The notes beneath the pieces were generated by a model. The model saw only the letters and a list, made by a program, of their open reading frames with translations. It was not told where the DNA came from and did no database searches. From NCBI GenBank assembly GCA_050180895.1, contig JBFXDS010000003.1:372001-436000 (forward strand): DNA of 64,000 bases, in the 5' to 3' direction. Made by a program: the position numbers and the translations under genes. Shown here in pieces: positions 1-8,190 of the stretch. The DNA comes from JBGPEQ01 sp050180895. GTDB taxonomy: Bacteria; Pseudomonadota; Alphaproteobacteria; Dongiales; Dongiaceae. Within the stretch, counting starts at the first letter, position 1; every line of letters starts with the position of its first letter.

Positions 1-654
1 ATAGCGGGTCAGGGCGGCTTTGCCGCCGCGAGACACGACGGCCATCTTCTTGCGGTGGGTCGGATGGCGGCCGATGCTGCCGCTGATTTCGCCTGCCGCC
101 GGCGTCGGCGTGCCCCAGACGACCGCCTGGTAGGCCCGCTCGATGTCGTGCGCCGCGAAGGCCGCGCTCAGCGCCCGGTGCGTCCTGTCATTTTTTGCGG
201 CCACAACCAATCCGCTGGTATCCTTGTCGATCCGATGCACGATGCCCGGCCGCAACTCTCCGCCGACGCCCGACAGAGACGCGCCGCAATGGGCGATCAG
301 CGCGTTGACCAGCGTCCTATCGGGATTGCCCGGCGACGGGTGCATGACCATGCCGGCGGGCTTGTTGACGACGATCAGATCCTGGTCCTCGTAGACGATG
401 TCGAGGGCAATGGCTTGGCCTTGCGGCGTCGCAGGATGAGCCTCGGGGACGATGATGGCGAAAGTTTGACCCGGTTTGACCCTGTAGGAGGGGTCCGATA
501 TGGTCGCGCCGCTTGCCCGGACGTTGCCCGCCTCGACCAGTGCCTTGACGCGGCTGCGCGAGAGATCGGGCAGGCGTTGGGCGAGCAACCGGTCGAGACG
601 GGTGCCCGCATCGGTCGGCGCGGCCGTCACCTCTTGTTCCCGTGAAACCGTCAT
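1..654 (-). CDS. rluD: RluA/RluD-family 23S rRNA pseudouridine synthase (3' part cut by window edge)
   Basis: Isomerises uridines to pseudouridine in 23S rRNA. The reverse-strand frame starts at ATG 654 and stays open to base 1, so about 218 codons are present and the C-terminus lies outside. The N-terminal ~75 residues look like an S4 RNA-binding domain (TRLDRLLAQRLPDLSRSRVK). The catalytic domain follows, with the family signature HRIDKDTSGL that carries the catalytic Asp, and VNKPAGMVMHPS upstream of it. It is divergent from the gene at 673 with only 18 bp between the starts. The RluD assignment, rather than RluA or RluC, is inferred from the S4 domain and the neighbour; the family call is firm. 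Confidence 0.9.
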   Translation of the reverse strand, partial: MTVSREQEVTAAPTDAGTRLDRLLAQRLPDLSRSRVKALVEAGNVRASGATISDPSYRVKPGQTFAIIVPEAHPATPQGQAIALDIVYEDQDLIVVNKPAGMVMHPSPGNPDRTLVNALIAHCGASLSGVGGELRPGIVHRIDKDTSGLVVAAKNDRTHRALSAAFAAHDIERAYQAVVWGTPTPAAGEISGSIGRHPTHRKKMAVVSRGGKAALTRY

Positions 655-672
655 CCTGCTCCGCGAGCTCCT

Positions 673-1008
673 GTGAGTCAGCCGGCCAGCGAATCCAACA
701 CGCGCAATATGAAGGGCCTGCTGGCGCTCGTCATCATCATGGGCGTGTTGATCGTCGCCGGCCTGATCGTCGTGGTCGTGACCATCGCGATGCGGCTGAG
801 CGGATCGGGAACGGAGGCCACCGCAGCGAGACCGGGGTTCGAGACGCTCGACCTGCCGGTTCCGGCAGGCTGCCAGGTCATGGAGATGGTCGCCGCCGAT
901 GATCGGCTGATCCTGCGCCTCGGCAGCGGCGAGCGCTGCAATCAGATCATCGTCGTCGACGCGGTGAACGGCCAGAATCTCGGAACAGTGCGGCTGATGC
1001 CGCAGTAG
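673..1008 (+). CDS. Small single-pass membrane protein, DUF6476-like
   Basis: A 111-residue protein starting at GTG 673. A strongly hydrophobic segment at about residues 15-40 (GLLALVIIMGVLIVAGLIVV) is followed by a short soluble, probably periplasmic domain containing two cysteines (PAGCQVMEM and SGERCNQII). From memory, DUF6476-type proteins of this size sit beside rluD in Rhodospirillales; the family name is an inference from size, topology and context. The function is unknown. It ends 13 bp before the convergent HdeD-like gene, with no obvious terminator between them. Confidence 0.65.
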   Translation: MSQPASESNTRNMKGLLALVIIMGVLIVAGLIVVVVTIAMRLSGSGTEATAARPGFETLDLPVPAGCQVMEMVAADDRLILRLGSGERCNQIIVVDAVNGQNLGTVRLMPQ

Positions 1009-1021
1009 ATCTCGTCATTCG

Positions 1022-1609
1022 TCATGCCGCTCCATGACCTTTGTGCCGGCGCAACCGAAACGCGAAGGCCAGGGTCACGACGCCGAACAGGATCGCATAG
1101 ATGGCGATGAGCCAGATCAAGGCGAGGGCTCCCGCACCCGGCATGAGAAAAAGCGCGACGCCGAAGAGGACGGAGAGCGCTCCGCTCAGGATGAGCCACC
1201 ACTCGTTGTCGATCTGCTTGCGCAGCCGAATGGCGCCGACGATCTGGAAGACACCGATCGCGACCGACCATCCGGCGATGAACAGCAAGAGGATGAGGGC
1301 GGTTATATCCGGCCAGACGAATGTCAAAATTCCGGCGGCGATGCCAAGAAGGCCGACGATGGCAAGCCACCAGCGCGGCGCCTTCGAGGTCCTGCCCATG
1401 ACGGCGGCCACCAAGGCGGACACGCCGTCGACCAGGGCGAAGGCGCCGTAGAGCAGGACCAGCGTCACGAGCGTAACGCCGGGCCACGCCAAGGCAAGGA
1501 TGCCGAAGAGGATGGCGGCGACTCCACGGACTAGGAACAGCCACCAATTGTCGGCAAGCGCATGCAGGAGCAGCGGAGCCGGGAGACTCGGGTCGGTTCG
1601 AATGGACAT
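1022..1609 (-). CDS. HdeD-family integral membrane protein (DUF308)
   Basis: 195 residues with about six hydrophobic segments arranged as three repeated two-helix units, each with a pattern like VAAILFGILALAWPG, VGLLGIAAGILTFVWPD or GALSVLFGVALFLMPG. This repeat is the hallmark of HdeD/DUF308 proteins, linked in enterobacteria to acid resistance. The start is ATG 1609. A much longer open frame reaches 2827 on the same strand, but its upstream part is the antisense shadow of the threonine aldolase gene. The role in this organism is unknown; a general stress function is the usual guess for the family. Confidence 0.85.
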   Translation of the reverse strand: MSIRTDPSLPAPLLLHALADNWWLFLVRGVAAILFGILALAWPGVTLVTLVLLYGAFALVDGVSALVAAVMGRTSKAPRWWLAIVGLLGIAAGILTFVWPDITALILLLFIAGWSVAIGVFQIVGAIRLRKQIDNEWWLILSGALSVLFGVALFLMPGAGALALIWLIAIYAILFGVVTLAFAFRLRRHKGHGAA

Positions 1610-1807
1610 GGCGGATCCCCGATTTGCGCCCTGGATCAGTAAGGATATCCGGAATCTGCTTCGTTCGCGAGCGGATGTCGTTGCCGGGGGCGACGATATC
1701 CTTTCGGCGTTCCGGCCCGCAACATGCGCGGCGCTTGACTTGCGGCTTGCTCCGACGGCCCGGCTAGGGGAGAAAGGCCAGTCCGAACGCAAGCCGTGGG
1801 AGGCGGG

Positions 1808-2860
1808 ATGGATTTTCGCAGCGACAACGTCACGGGCATGGCGCCGGAGGTGCTGGCGGCGCTGGCCGACGCGAATCATGGCTCGGCCCTGGGTTATGGC
1901 GCCGACGACATTACGCGCCGTCTGGAGCGACTCTTCGGTGAGCTGTTCGAGACTGACGTCACGGCGTTTCCCGTCGCCACCGGGACAGCCGCCAACGCGC
2001 TGGCCCTCTCGGTCATGGCGCCGCCCTATGGCGCGGTCTATTGCCACGAGCTCGCGCATATCAATGTCGACGAGTGCGGCGCGCCGGAGCTGTTCACCGG
2101 CGGCGCCAAGCTGATCGACCTGCCGGGAGCGCATGGCAAGCTCGATGCGGCGCTGATCCTGGACGAACTGGCGAAGGGTGCGCAGGGCAACGTTCACAAT
2201 GTCCAGCCGGCGGCGGTCAGCCTCACGCAGGCGACCGAGCGCGGCACGGTCTACCGGCCGGCCGAGATCGCAGAGATCGCGGAGACGGCGCATAAGCACG
2301 GGCTCAAGGTGCATATGGACGGCACGCGCTTCGCCAACGCGGTCGCGAGGCTGGGCTGCGCGCCGGCAGAGGTCGGCTGGCGGGCCGGCGTCGACGTCCT
2401 GTCGCTCGGTGCTACCAAGAACGGAGCGATGGCGGCGGAGGCGGTCATCTTCTTCGATCGCGACCTGGCCGCGCGCTTCGGCTTCCAGCGCAAGCGGGGC
2501 GGCCACCTGTTCTCGAAGATGCGGTTCGTCAGCGCACAGCTCGAGGCGCTGTTCAAGGACGGCCTGTGGCTGAAGCACGCAGCGCACTCGAACCAGCTCG
2601 CGCGCCGCCTGGTCGACGGCGTGGCGCGCATTCCCGGCGCGAAGATCCTCGATCCCGTCGAGGCCAACCTGTTCTATGTCCGCATGCCCGAGCCGATCCT
2701 CGCGGGGCTCGAGGCGGACGGCTTCAAATTCTATCGCGAGGGCGGGCCGGAGACGATCCGGCTGGTGACGGCGTTCAACACGGAGTCGGCGCAGGTCGAC
2801 GCGTTCATTGCCAGTGCTGCAAAGCATGCGGCGGAGGCGGCACGGTCATCGGCGGCATAG
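1808..2860 (+). CDS. ltaE: Low-specificity L-threonine aldolase
   Basis: PLP enzyme of fold type I that cleaves L-threonine, allo-threonine and related beta-hydroxy-alpha-amino acids to glycine and an aldehyde. 350 residues, the normal length. Family hallmarks are the N-terminal MDFRSDNVTGMAPEVL, the substrate and cofactor loop HMDGTRFANA, and the PLP lysine in LGATKNGAMAAE. ATG 1808 is chosen because a strong ribosome-binding site (GGGAGGCGGG) lies just upstream; an in-frame GTG at 1796 would include that site in the coding sequence. It converges on the PhyH/doeA pair with 45 bp between. Its position beside an ectoine locus may be meaningful (see findings). Confidence 0.92.
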   Translation: MDFRSDNVTGMAPEVLAALADANHGSALGYGADDITRRLERLFGELFETDVTAFPVATGTAANALALSVMAPPYGAVYCHELAHINVDECGAPELFTGGAKLIDLPGAHGKLDAALILDELAKGAQGNVHNVQPAAVSLTQATERGTVYRPAEIAEIAETAHKHGLKVHMDGTRFANAVARLGCAPAEVGWRAGVDVLSLGATKNGAMAAEAVIFFDRDLAARFGFQRKRGGHLFSKMRFVSAQLEALFKDGLWLKHAAHSNQLARRLVDGVARIPGAKILDPVEANLFYVRMPEPILAGLEADGFKFYREGGPETIRLVTAFNTESAQVDAFIASAAKHAAEAARSSAA

Positions 2861-2905
2861 GAGTGGGGGCAGCTCACCCTGCAGCGGATCGAACGGGTGC
2901 GCTTC

Positions 2906-3730
2906 TCAGATCGTCGAGTAGGCGGTGGCGGCATGGGGGCCGAGGGCGCGCAGGTGGGCGGCCAGGGCGTCCGGCGACAATGCCGGGTAGGGGCCGCCTT
3001 CGAGATCGAAATGACCGAAGCGATCGGTGCCGCGCACGAGCCGCGCGGTGATCGGCGGACCGCTTGTCTGCCTGACCCGCGTCGGGGCGTAGCGGATGGC
3101 GAAGCCGACACGGGTCGCGTCGGTGGTGTTCGGGCCGGAGGCATGCGGCGTCAGGCCATCGTGGAGGGACGCCTGTCCCGGCGACAGGCGGACGTCGACG
3201 ATCGTCGCCTGGTCGATTTCGACGGCGATCTCCTGGCCCCGGGTCAACATGTTGTCATCGGTCTTGTTCTCGAGATGGCGCAGCCGGGCACGGTGGCCGC
3301 CGCGCGAATAGCGCATGCAGCCGTTCTCCGGCGTGGCTGCCGTGAAGGCGATCCAGGCGGTGAGCACCTCCATCGGCTCAAGACCCCAATAGTTGACGTC
3401 CTGATGCCAGGTAATCCGTTTCTCGGTGCGCGGCGCTTTGATGAAGAGGTCGGCGCTCAGGACCAAGAGGTCTTCGCCCAGGATGGCGGCGACCGGACCG
3501 GTGAGCCGCGCATCGCGCATCAGCGCGTCGAGCGCGGGCAGCAGAAGATAGGCCTTCTGCAACCAGGGCGCCGGATGGGCCTCGAGCGCGGGCGTCGGCA
3601 ACATTGCGATTTCCGCAGCCCAACCGGCGGCCTCCTGCGGCGTGAAGACATCGAGCGGAAACAGAAAGCCGTCGCGTCGATAGGCCTCGACGGAGGTCGA
3701 GGGTAGGGGGAGCGTCGTCATGACGGTCAT
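2906..3730 (-). CDS. Phytanoyl-CoA dioxygenase (PhyH)-family Fe(II)/2-oxoglutarate oxygenase, linked to doeA
   Basis: 274 residues. The metal-binding His-x-Asp is visible in ITWHQDVNYW, the distal His in GLTPHASGPN and a 2-oxoglutarate-binding Arg in TRVGFAIRYAP. The start ATG 3730 overlaps the doeA stop by 4 bp (ATGA), so the two genes are translationally coupled. It does not show the extended signature I expect for ectoine hydroxylase EctD, so I do not call it ectD. Coupling to doeA suggests a step in the metabolism of ectoine, hydroxyectoine or a related osmolyte. The substrate is unknown. Confidence 0.85.
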   Translation of the reverse strand: MTVMTTLPLPSTSVEAYRRDGFLFPLDVFTPQEAAGWAAEIAMLPTPALEAHPAPWLQKAYLLLPALDALMRDARLTGPVAAILGEDLLVLSADLFIKAPRTEKRITWHQDVNYWGLEPMEVLTAWIAFTAATPENGCMRYSRGGHRARLRHLENKTDDNMLTRGQEIAVEIDQATIVDVRLSPGQASLHDGLTPHASGPNTTDATRVGFAIRYAPTRVRQTSGPPITARLVRGTDRFGHFDLEGGPYPALSPDALAAHLRALGPHAATAYSTI

Positions 3731-4905
3731 GGCTTGACCACCAGTTCGTCGGGAAAATCCGAAAAGCGCTCGGCGCCGCTCGGCGTGACCCGGAAAGCGG
3801 CGCTGATCTCGATGCCCCAGTCGTCCTGCCAGACGCCGGGAATGCAGTGGAAGGTCATGTTCGGCCGCAGCACGGTCGTGTCGCCCGGCCGCAGGCTGGC
3901 CGTCTGCTCGCCCCAGTCCGGCGGATAGCCGAGACCGATGGAGTAGCCGATGCGCGAATCCTTGACGATGCCGTGGCGGGCGATGACGGCGCGCCAGGCG
4001 GCTTCGACCTGCTCGCAGGTCGCACCGGGCCGGGCCGCGGCAAGCGCCGCGTGCAAGCCTTCGACGACGATCTTCGCCGTGTCGGCGAGGCGCTGCGGCG
4101 GCTTGCCCAGATGCACCGTGCGCGCCATGGGGCAATGATAACCCTGACGCGAGCCGGCCAGTTCGATGATCGTCGCCTCGCCGCTCCCGAACGGCGCGTC
4201 GCTCCAGGTGAGGTGCGGCGTCGCGGTGCCGGCGCCGGTCGGCAACAGGGGGCAGAGTGCGGTATAGTCGCCGCCGAATTCCGGCGTCCCTGCGATCTGG
4301 GCGCGGTAGATGTCGGCGACCGCGTCGCACTGGCGGGTCCCCGGCACGACGCGGTCGATGGCCACCCGCATGGCTCCCTCGACCAGCCGGGCTGCCTCGC
4401 GCATGCGCGCGACCTCCGCGTCGGACTTCACGATGCGCACCCAGTTGACGAGACGGTCGCAGTCGGCGAAGCGGGCGTCCGGCAGGTCGTGGCGAAGCGC
4501 GTCGCCGGCGCGCATCGAGAAGTAGTGGGCGTCCGCTTCGAGCCCGATGACGGCCGATGCCCATCCGCGCCCGCGGATGTAGTCGGCGACGAAATTCATC
4601 GGGTGCTTGGTGCGGTTCTGCACATAGTCGTCCGGATAGGCCGCGATGCCGGACTCCGGCAGGTCCGTCGTCAGGCGCGCGGCGGCGGCGTCCTGACCGC
4701 GTCCGATCCAGATCGGCTTTTCCTCCGCGGCATGCACAAGCACGCACTGCGGCACATAGAAGGACCAGCCCTTGTAGCCCGTGAGATAGTCCATGTTGGC
4801 GGGATCGCTGAGCACCAGGAGGTCGAACCCCGTCTGGGCCATCGCCGCCTTTACCCGGGTCCGCCGCTCGACATACTCCCGCGCCTCGAACTGGCCGCCG
4901 ATCAT
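3727..4905 (-). CDS. doeA: Ectoine hydrolase DoeA (M24/creatinase-like fold)
   Basis: Opens the ectoine ring to N-alpha-acetyl-2,4-diaminobutyrate, the first cytosolic step of ectoine breakdown. 392 residues from ATG 4905, which matches the family length and has a GAGAG/GGTGAG ribosome-binding region upstream; an in-frame start at 5019 would put the divergent promoter region inside the gene. Diagnostic stretches are GYSIGLGYPPDWGEQTASL and MTFHCIPGVWQDDWG. As in creatinase and DoeA relatives, the usual dinuclear metal ligands of M24 aminopeptidases are not evident. It is divergent from ehuBCDA-gntR-doeB, which supplies transporter and deacetylase. Confidence 0.9.
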   Translation of the reverse strand: MIGGQFEAREYVERRTRVKAAMAQTGFDLLVLSDPANMDYLTGYKGWSFYVPQCVLVHAAEEKPIWIGRGQDAAAARLTTDLPESGIAAYPDDYVQNRTKHPMNFVADYIRGRGWASAVIGLEADAHYFSMRAGDALRHDLPDARFADCDRLVNWVRIVKSDAEVARMREAARLVEGAMRVAIDRVVPGTRQCDAVADIYRAQIAGTPEFGGDYTALCPLLPTGAGTATPHLTWSDAPFGSGEATIIELAGSRQGYHCPMARTVHLGKPPQRLADTAKIVVEGLHAALAAARPGATCEQVEAAWRAVIARHGIVKDSRIGYSIGLGYPPDWGEQTASLRPGDTTVLRPNMTFHCIPGVWQDDWGIEISAAFRVTPSGAERFSDFPDELVVKP

Positions 4906-4923
4906 CTCACCAAATCTCTCAGA

Positions 4924-4934
4924 ATGTGTACAAC
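4924..4934. promoter_or_regulatory. Operator-like site 1 in the doeA-ehuB divergent promoter region
   Basis: The 11-mer ATGTGTACAAC lies 19 bp upstream of the doeA start. An exact reverse complement lies at 5009-5019. The palindromic core TGTACA resembles the GT-N-AC arrangement of FadR/GntR-type operators. A GntR/FCD regulator is encoded in the rightward operon (8187-8909), so it is the natural candidate ligand. The sequence identity is observed; the binding protein is inferred. Confidence 0.55.
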
Positions 4935-5008
4935 TAGGGGATGCAGCAGTTTCTTTAGTCCGCGTATTCTTGACATTATCACCATCTCGGTTGCTCCCGT
5001 CTAGTATT

Positions 5009-5019
5009 GTTGTACACAT
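5009..5019. promoter_or_regulatory. Operator-like site 2 in the doeA-ehuB divergent promoter region
   Basis: GTTGTACACAT, the exact inverse of the site at 4924-4934, with 74 bp between the two. This one is nearer the ehuB start (5121). Two inverted copies flanking a divergent promoter pair fit repression by one dimer at each promoter or by DNA looping. No convincing -10/-35 pair could be fixed between them. Confidence 0.55.
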
Positions 5020-5120
5020 CTATATTGAAAATCCAGCCGAGCCATGTCATCATCGCCGAGGTTGGAACCGGCCGCTGGCGCCGGCTGCCCAACGAGACGA
5101 GAAAAAATGGGAGGCGAATC

Positions 5121-5993
5121 ATGACGGATATGCAGGAGAGCCGCCGCCGATTGTTGACGGGTATCGCCGGCCTGGGCATGGCGGTTGCCGTTGCCATCGT
5201 CGCCGCGCCGCCGGTCTACGCGGCCTCGACGCTCGAGACGGCGCGCGCGAACGGATACATCAGGGTCGGCTTCGCCAACGAGGCGCCTTTCGGCTACGCC
5301 ACGCCCGAGGGCAAGCTGACCGGCGAGGCGCCGGAGGTGGCGAAGGCGATCCTCAACAAGATGGGGATCGCGCAAGTGGATGGCGTGTTGACGGAGTTCG
5401 GCTCGCTCATCCCGGGCCTGAAGGCCGGCCGCTTCGACATCATTGCCGCGGGCATGTTCATCAATCCGAAGCGCTGCAAGGAAATCGCCTTCTCCGAGCC
5501 GAGCTACGGCATCGGCCAGGCTTTCCTGGTCGCCAGCGGCAATCCCAAGGGGCTCAAGGACTACGGATCCATCGCCGCCGATGCCGGCCTGAAGCTGGCG
5601 GTGATGGCGGGCGCGGTCGAGGCAGGCTACGCCAAGGACTCCGGCGTCAAGGAGGATCAGCTGGTCGTCCTGCCCGACGGGCCGAGCCTGCTGGCGGCCG
5701 TGCAGGCCGGTCGTGCCGATGCCGCGGCGCTGACGGCGCTATCGATCGCCAACCTGGCGTCGAAGGGCAACGGCGTCGAGATGACGGAGCCGTTCGCCAT
5801 GGTCGCCGGCAAGTCGGTCATGGGCCATGGCGGTTTCGGCTTCCGCAAGGAGGACGCCGACCTCCTCGCCGAGTTCAACAAGAACCTGAAGGAATTCCTC
5901 GGCTCGAAGGAGCATCTCGACCTGGTAACCCCCTTTGGCTTCGGTAAGGGCTATCTGCCGACCAAGACGACGGCGGAACTGTGCGCTGAGTAG
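5121..5993 (+). CDS. ehuB: Ectoine/hydroxyectoine ABC transporter, periplasmic binding protein EhuB
   Basis: Family-3 solute-binding protein of 290 residues. The N-terminus has twin arginines and a hydrophobic stretch (SRRRLLTG, then a run ending near residue 34 at VYAA), so export by Sec or Tat is likely. The mature part shows the family-3 signature (AAGMFINPKRCKEIAFSEPS) and the GQAFLVASGNPKGLKDY stretch that I associate with EhuB. The start is ATG 5121 behind GGGAGGCG. It is the first gene of the rightward ectoine operon and is followed by two permeases and an ATPase, as in Sinorhizobium ehuABCD. Confidence 0.88.
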   Translation: MTDMQESRRRLLTGIAGLGMAVAVAIVAAPPVYAASTLETARANGYIRVGFANEAPFGYATPEGKLTGEAPEVAKAILNKMGIAQVDGVLTEFGSLIPGLKAGRFDIIAAGMFINPKRCKEIAFSEPSYGIGQAFLVASGNPKGLKDYGSIAADAGLKLAVMAGAVEAGYAKDSGVKEDQLVVLPDGPSLLAAVQAGRADAAALTALSIANLASKGNGVEMTEPFAMVAGKSVMGHGGFGFRKEDADLLAEFNKNLKEFLGSKEHLDLVTPFGFGKGYLPTKTTAELCAE

Positions 5994-6026
5994 CAGAGGC
6001 CATAGCCACCGAGGAGCTAGCCGACC

Positions 6027-6755
6027 GTGACCAATAGTCGGCTAGCCCTCGTCTACCTGCTCGGGTTCGCCGGCGCGATCGTCGTCGCCAGCTATGCCGG
6101 CTTCCGCGACTTCCTCCCGGTTCTCCTCGAGGGAACCCTCGTCACGATCGAGATCACGGCGATGAGTGCCATGGTGGCGGTGCCTTGCGCCGTCGCCGCC
6201 GCCCTGGCGAAGATCTATGGCGTGCTGCCGCTCCGCTGGCTGGCGGTCGCCTATATCGAGATCTTCCGCGGCACCTCGGCGCTCGTTCAGCTCTTCTGGC
6301 TGTTCTTCGTCCTGCCCCATTTCGGAATCACGCTGGAGCCGATCACCGCAGCCGTAGTCGGACTCGGCCTCAACCTCGGCGCCTATGGCGCCGAGGTCGT
6401 GCGCGGGGCGGTCCAGGCGGTTCCGCGCGGCCAGTGGGAGGCGTCGACGGCCCTCAACATGACGCGCGCGATGGCGTTGCGACGCATCGTCCTGCCGCAG
6501 GCGTTCGTGGCGATGATCCCACCCTGGGGGAACCTGTTCATCGAGCTGCTCAAGGCGACATCCCTCGTGTCGCTCATCACCATCACCGATCTCACCTTCA
6601 AGGCGAAGGGGATCAGCGACGTGACCTTGCGGACGGCCGAGGTCTTCAACGTTGCTCTCGTGATCTATCTTTGCATCGCCCTCGTCATCACCTATGCCAT
6701 GCGGACGCTGGAACGCTCGGCGACGAGAGGCCTGGCTCGCGGCAGGAGCGCATGA
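6027..6755 (+). CDS. ehuC: Ectoine/hydroxyectoine ABC transporter permease EhuC
   Basis: 242-residue HisM/ArtQ-type inner-membrane permease with about five hydrophobic segments. It has the family start motif LLEGTLVTIEITAMSA and the ATPase-docking EAA loop (GQWEASTALNMTRAMALRRI). It starts at GTG 6027, 33 bp after ehuB, and its TGA overlaps the ATG of ehuD by 4 bp. With EhuD it forms the membrane channel. Substrate assignment rests on the flanking doeA and doeB genes rather than on the permease itself. Confidence 0.87.
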   Translation: MTNSRLALVYLLGFAGAIVVASYAGFRDFLPVLLEGTLVTIEITAMSAMVAVPCAVAAALAKIYGVLPLRWLAVAYIEIFRGTSALVQLFWLFFVLPHFGITLEPITAAVVGLGLNLGAYGAEVVRGAVQAVPRGQWEASTALNMTRAMALRRIVLPQAFVAMIPPWGNLFIELLKATSLVSLITITDLTFKAKGISDVTLRTAEVFNVALVIYLCIALVITYAMRTLERSATRGLARGRSA

Positions 6756-7417
6756 TGCTGTTCGACTGGGCGTTCACGCTGGAGATCCTGCCGCTCCTCG
6801 CCCGCGCCGCGATCGTCACCGTCGAGGCGACGCTCCTGGGGTTTGCGCTGGCGGCACCCTTCGGCCTGCTGCTGGCGATCCTGCGCATGGTGCCGGGTCC
6901 CTATGTCGCCCCGGCGGTGATGGCGTTCGTCGAGTTCATTCGCTCCACGCCGCTCCTGATCCAGATCTTCTATCTCTATTTCGTCATCCTTCCCGCTCTC
7001 GATATGACGCCGTCCGCGTTCGCCGCCGGCGTCTTCGCTCTCGGCATCCACTATGGCACCTATTGTTCCGAGGTCTATCGGGCCGGCCTGGAAAACATCC
7101 CGCGCGGGCAGTGGGAGGCGTCGATCGCGCTCAACCTCAGCACCTACCGCACCTTTCGCGACGTCATCCTGCCGCAGGCGCTTCCGCCGGTCGTGCCCGC
7201 GCTCGGGAACTACCTCGTCGCCCTCTTCAAGGAGACGCCGTTGCTGGCGGCGATCTCCGCGCTCGAATTGATGTCCGTTGCCAAGAGCATCGGGTCGGAT
7301 ACCTTCCGCTACAACGAGCCGATCACGCTCGTGGGCCTGTTCTTCCTCGCCATGAGCCTGATCTCCGCCGCATTGATCCGCTTCGTCGAGTACCGGCTGA
7401 ATGCGAGGTACAGGTGA
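6752..7417 (+). CDS. ehuD: Ectoine/hydroxyectoine ABC transporter permease EhuD
   Basis: 221-residue amino-acid-type ABC permease. The EAA loop is GQWEASIALNLSTYRTFRDV, and hydrophobic helices surround FIRSTPLLIQIFYLYF. It overlaps ehuC by 4 bp (ATGA) and ehuA by 4 bp (GTGA), so translation is coupled and stoichiometry presumably fixed. A second ATG at 6755 is equally possible and would shorten the protein by one residue. Confidence 0.87.
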   Translation: MMLFDWAFTLEILPLLARAAIVTVEATLLGFALAAPFGLLLAILRMVPGPYVAPAVMAFVEFIRSTPLLIQIFYLYFVILPALDMTPSAFAAGVFALGIHYGTYCSEVYRAGLENIPRGQWEASIALNLSTYRTFRDVILPQALPPVVPALGNYLVALFKETPLLAAISALELMSVAKSIGSDTFRYNEPITLVGLFFLAMSLISAALIRFVEYRLNARYR

Positions 7418-8190
7418 CGACGCCCATGGTCCGCTTCGAGGGCGTCAGCAAGCGGTTCGGGCCGCTGACCGTGCTCGACGACCTCAATCTGGATATCGCC
7501 GCCAACGAGAAGGTTGCGATCATCGGTCCGTCCGGCTCCGGCAAGACCACCGTTTTGCGGATGCTGATGACGCTCGAGCGGATCGACGGCGGCGTCATCT
7601 GGATCGATGGCGAGCCGATGACGCACATGCAGCGCAACGGGCAGATGGTGCCGGCAACGGCGGCGCACTTGCGCCGCGTGCGCGGCAAGGTCGGCATGGT
7701 GTTCCAGCACTTCAATCTGTTCCCGCACATGACGGCGCTGAAGAACTGCATGGAGGCGCCGGTGACCGTCCTCGGTCTTTCCAAGCAGGAGGCGGAAGCG
7801 CGCGCCGCGGAGCTGCTGGGCATGGTCGGGCTCGGCGACAAGAAGGGCCATTATCCGAGCCAGCTCTCTGGCGGTCAGCAGCAGCGGGTGGCCATCGCCC
7901 GCGCGCTGGCCATGCGGCCGAAGGTGATGCTATTCGATGAGGTGACGTCGGCGCTCGATCCGGAGCTGGTAGGAGAAGTGCTCAACGTCATCCGCAAGCT
8001 CGGAGCCGAGCACAACCTGACGATGATCATGGTGACCCACCAGATGGGCTTCGCCAAGGAGTTCGCCGACCGCGTCTGCTTCTTCTACCAGGGCAAGATC
8101 GCGGAGGAGGGGGCGCCGGCGGAGATCTTCACCAATCCCAAGAACGAGCGGACGCGGCAGTTCCTGCGCGCGGTGCTGGAGGCCGGATGA
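7414..8190 (+). CDS. ehuA: Ectoine/hydroxyectoine ABC transporter ATPase EhuA
   Basis: 258-residue ABC ATPase that powers the EhuBCD importer. Walker A is GPSGSGKTT, the Q-loop MVFQHFNLFPHMT, the ABC signature LSGGQQQR, Walker B VMLFDEVTSALD and the H-loop VTHQMGF. The start used is GTG 7414, which overlaps the ehuD stop; ATG 7426 is an alternative. The polar-amino-acid ATPase family is unambiguous and context sets the substrate. Its stop codon overlaps the start of the GntR regulator gene. Confidence 0.9.
   Translation: MTTPMVRFEGVSKRFGPLTVLDDLNLDIAANEKVAIIGPSGSGKTTVLRMLMTLERIDGGVIWIDGEPMTHMQRNGQMVPATAAHLRRVRGKVGMVFQHFNLFPHMTALKNCMEAPVTVLGLSKQEAEARAAELLGMVGLGDKKGHYPSQLSGGQQQRVAIARALAMRPKVMLFDEVTSALDPELVGEVLNVIRKLGAEHNLTMIMVTHQMGFAKEFADRVCFFYQGKIAEEGAPAEIFTNPKNERTRQFLRAVLEAG

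Noticed and set aside
1022..2827. 601-residue minus-strand open frame spanning HdeD and the threonine aldolase
   Set aside because: Only the last 195 residues (from ATG 1609) match a family; the rest is antisense to ltaE and results from high GC with few stop codons.
2906..3730. Calling the doeA-linked PhyH gene ectoine hydroxylase (ectD)
   Set aside because: The Fe-binding region reads ITWHQDVNYWG and lacks the extended EctD signature; only membership in the PhyH superfamily is supported.
4970..5007. TTGACA (4970-4975) with TAGTAT (5002-5007) as an ehuB promoter
   Set aside because: The 26-bp spacing is too long and no better -10 lies at 16-18 bp.
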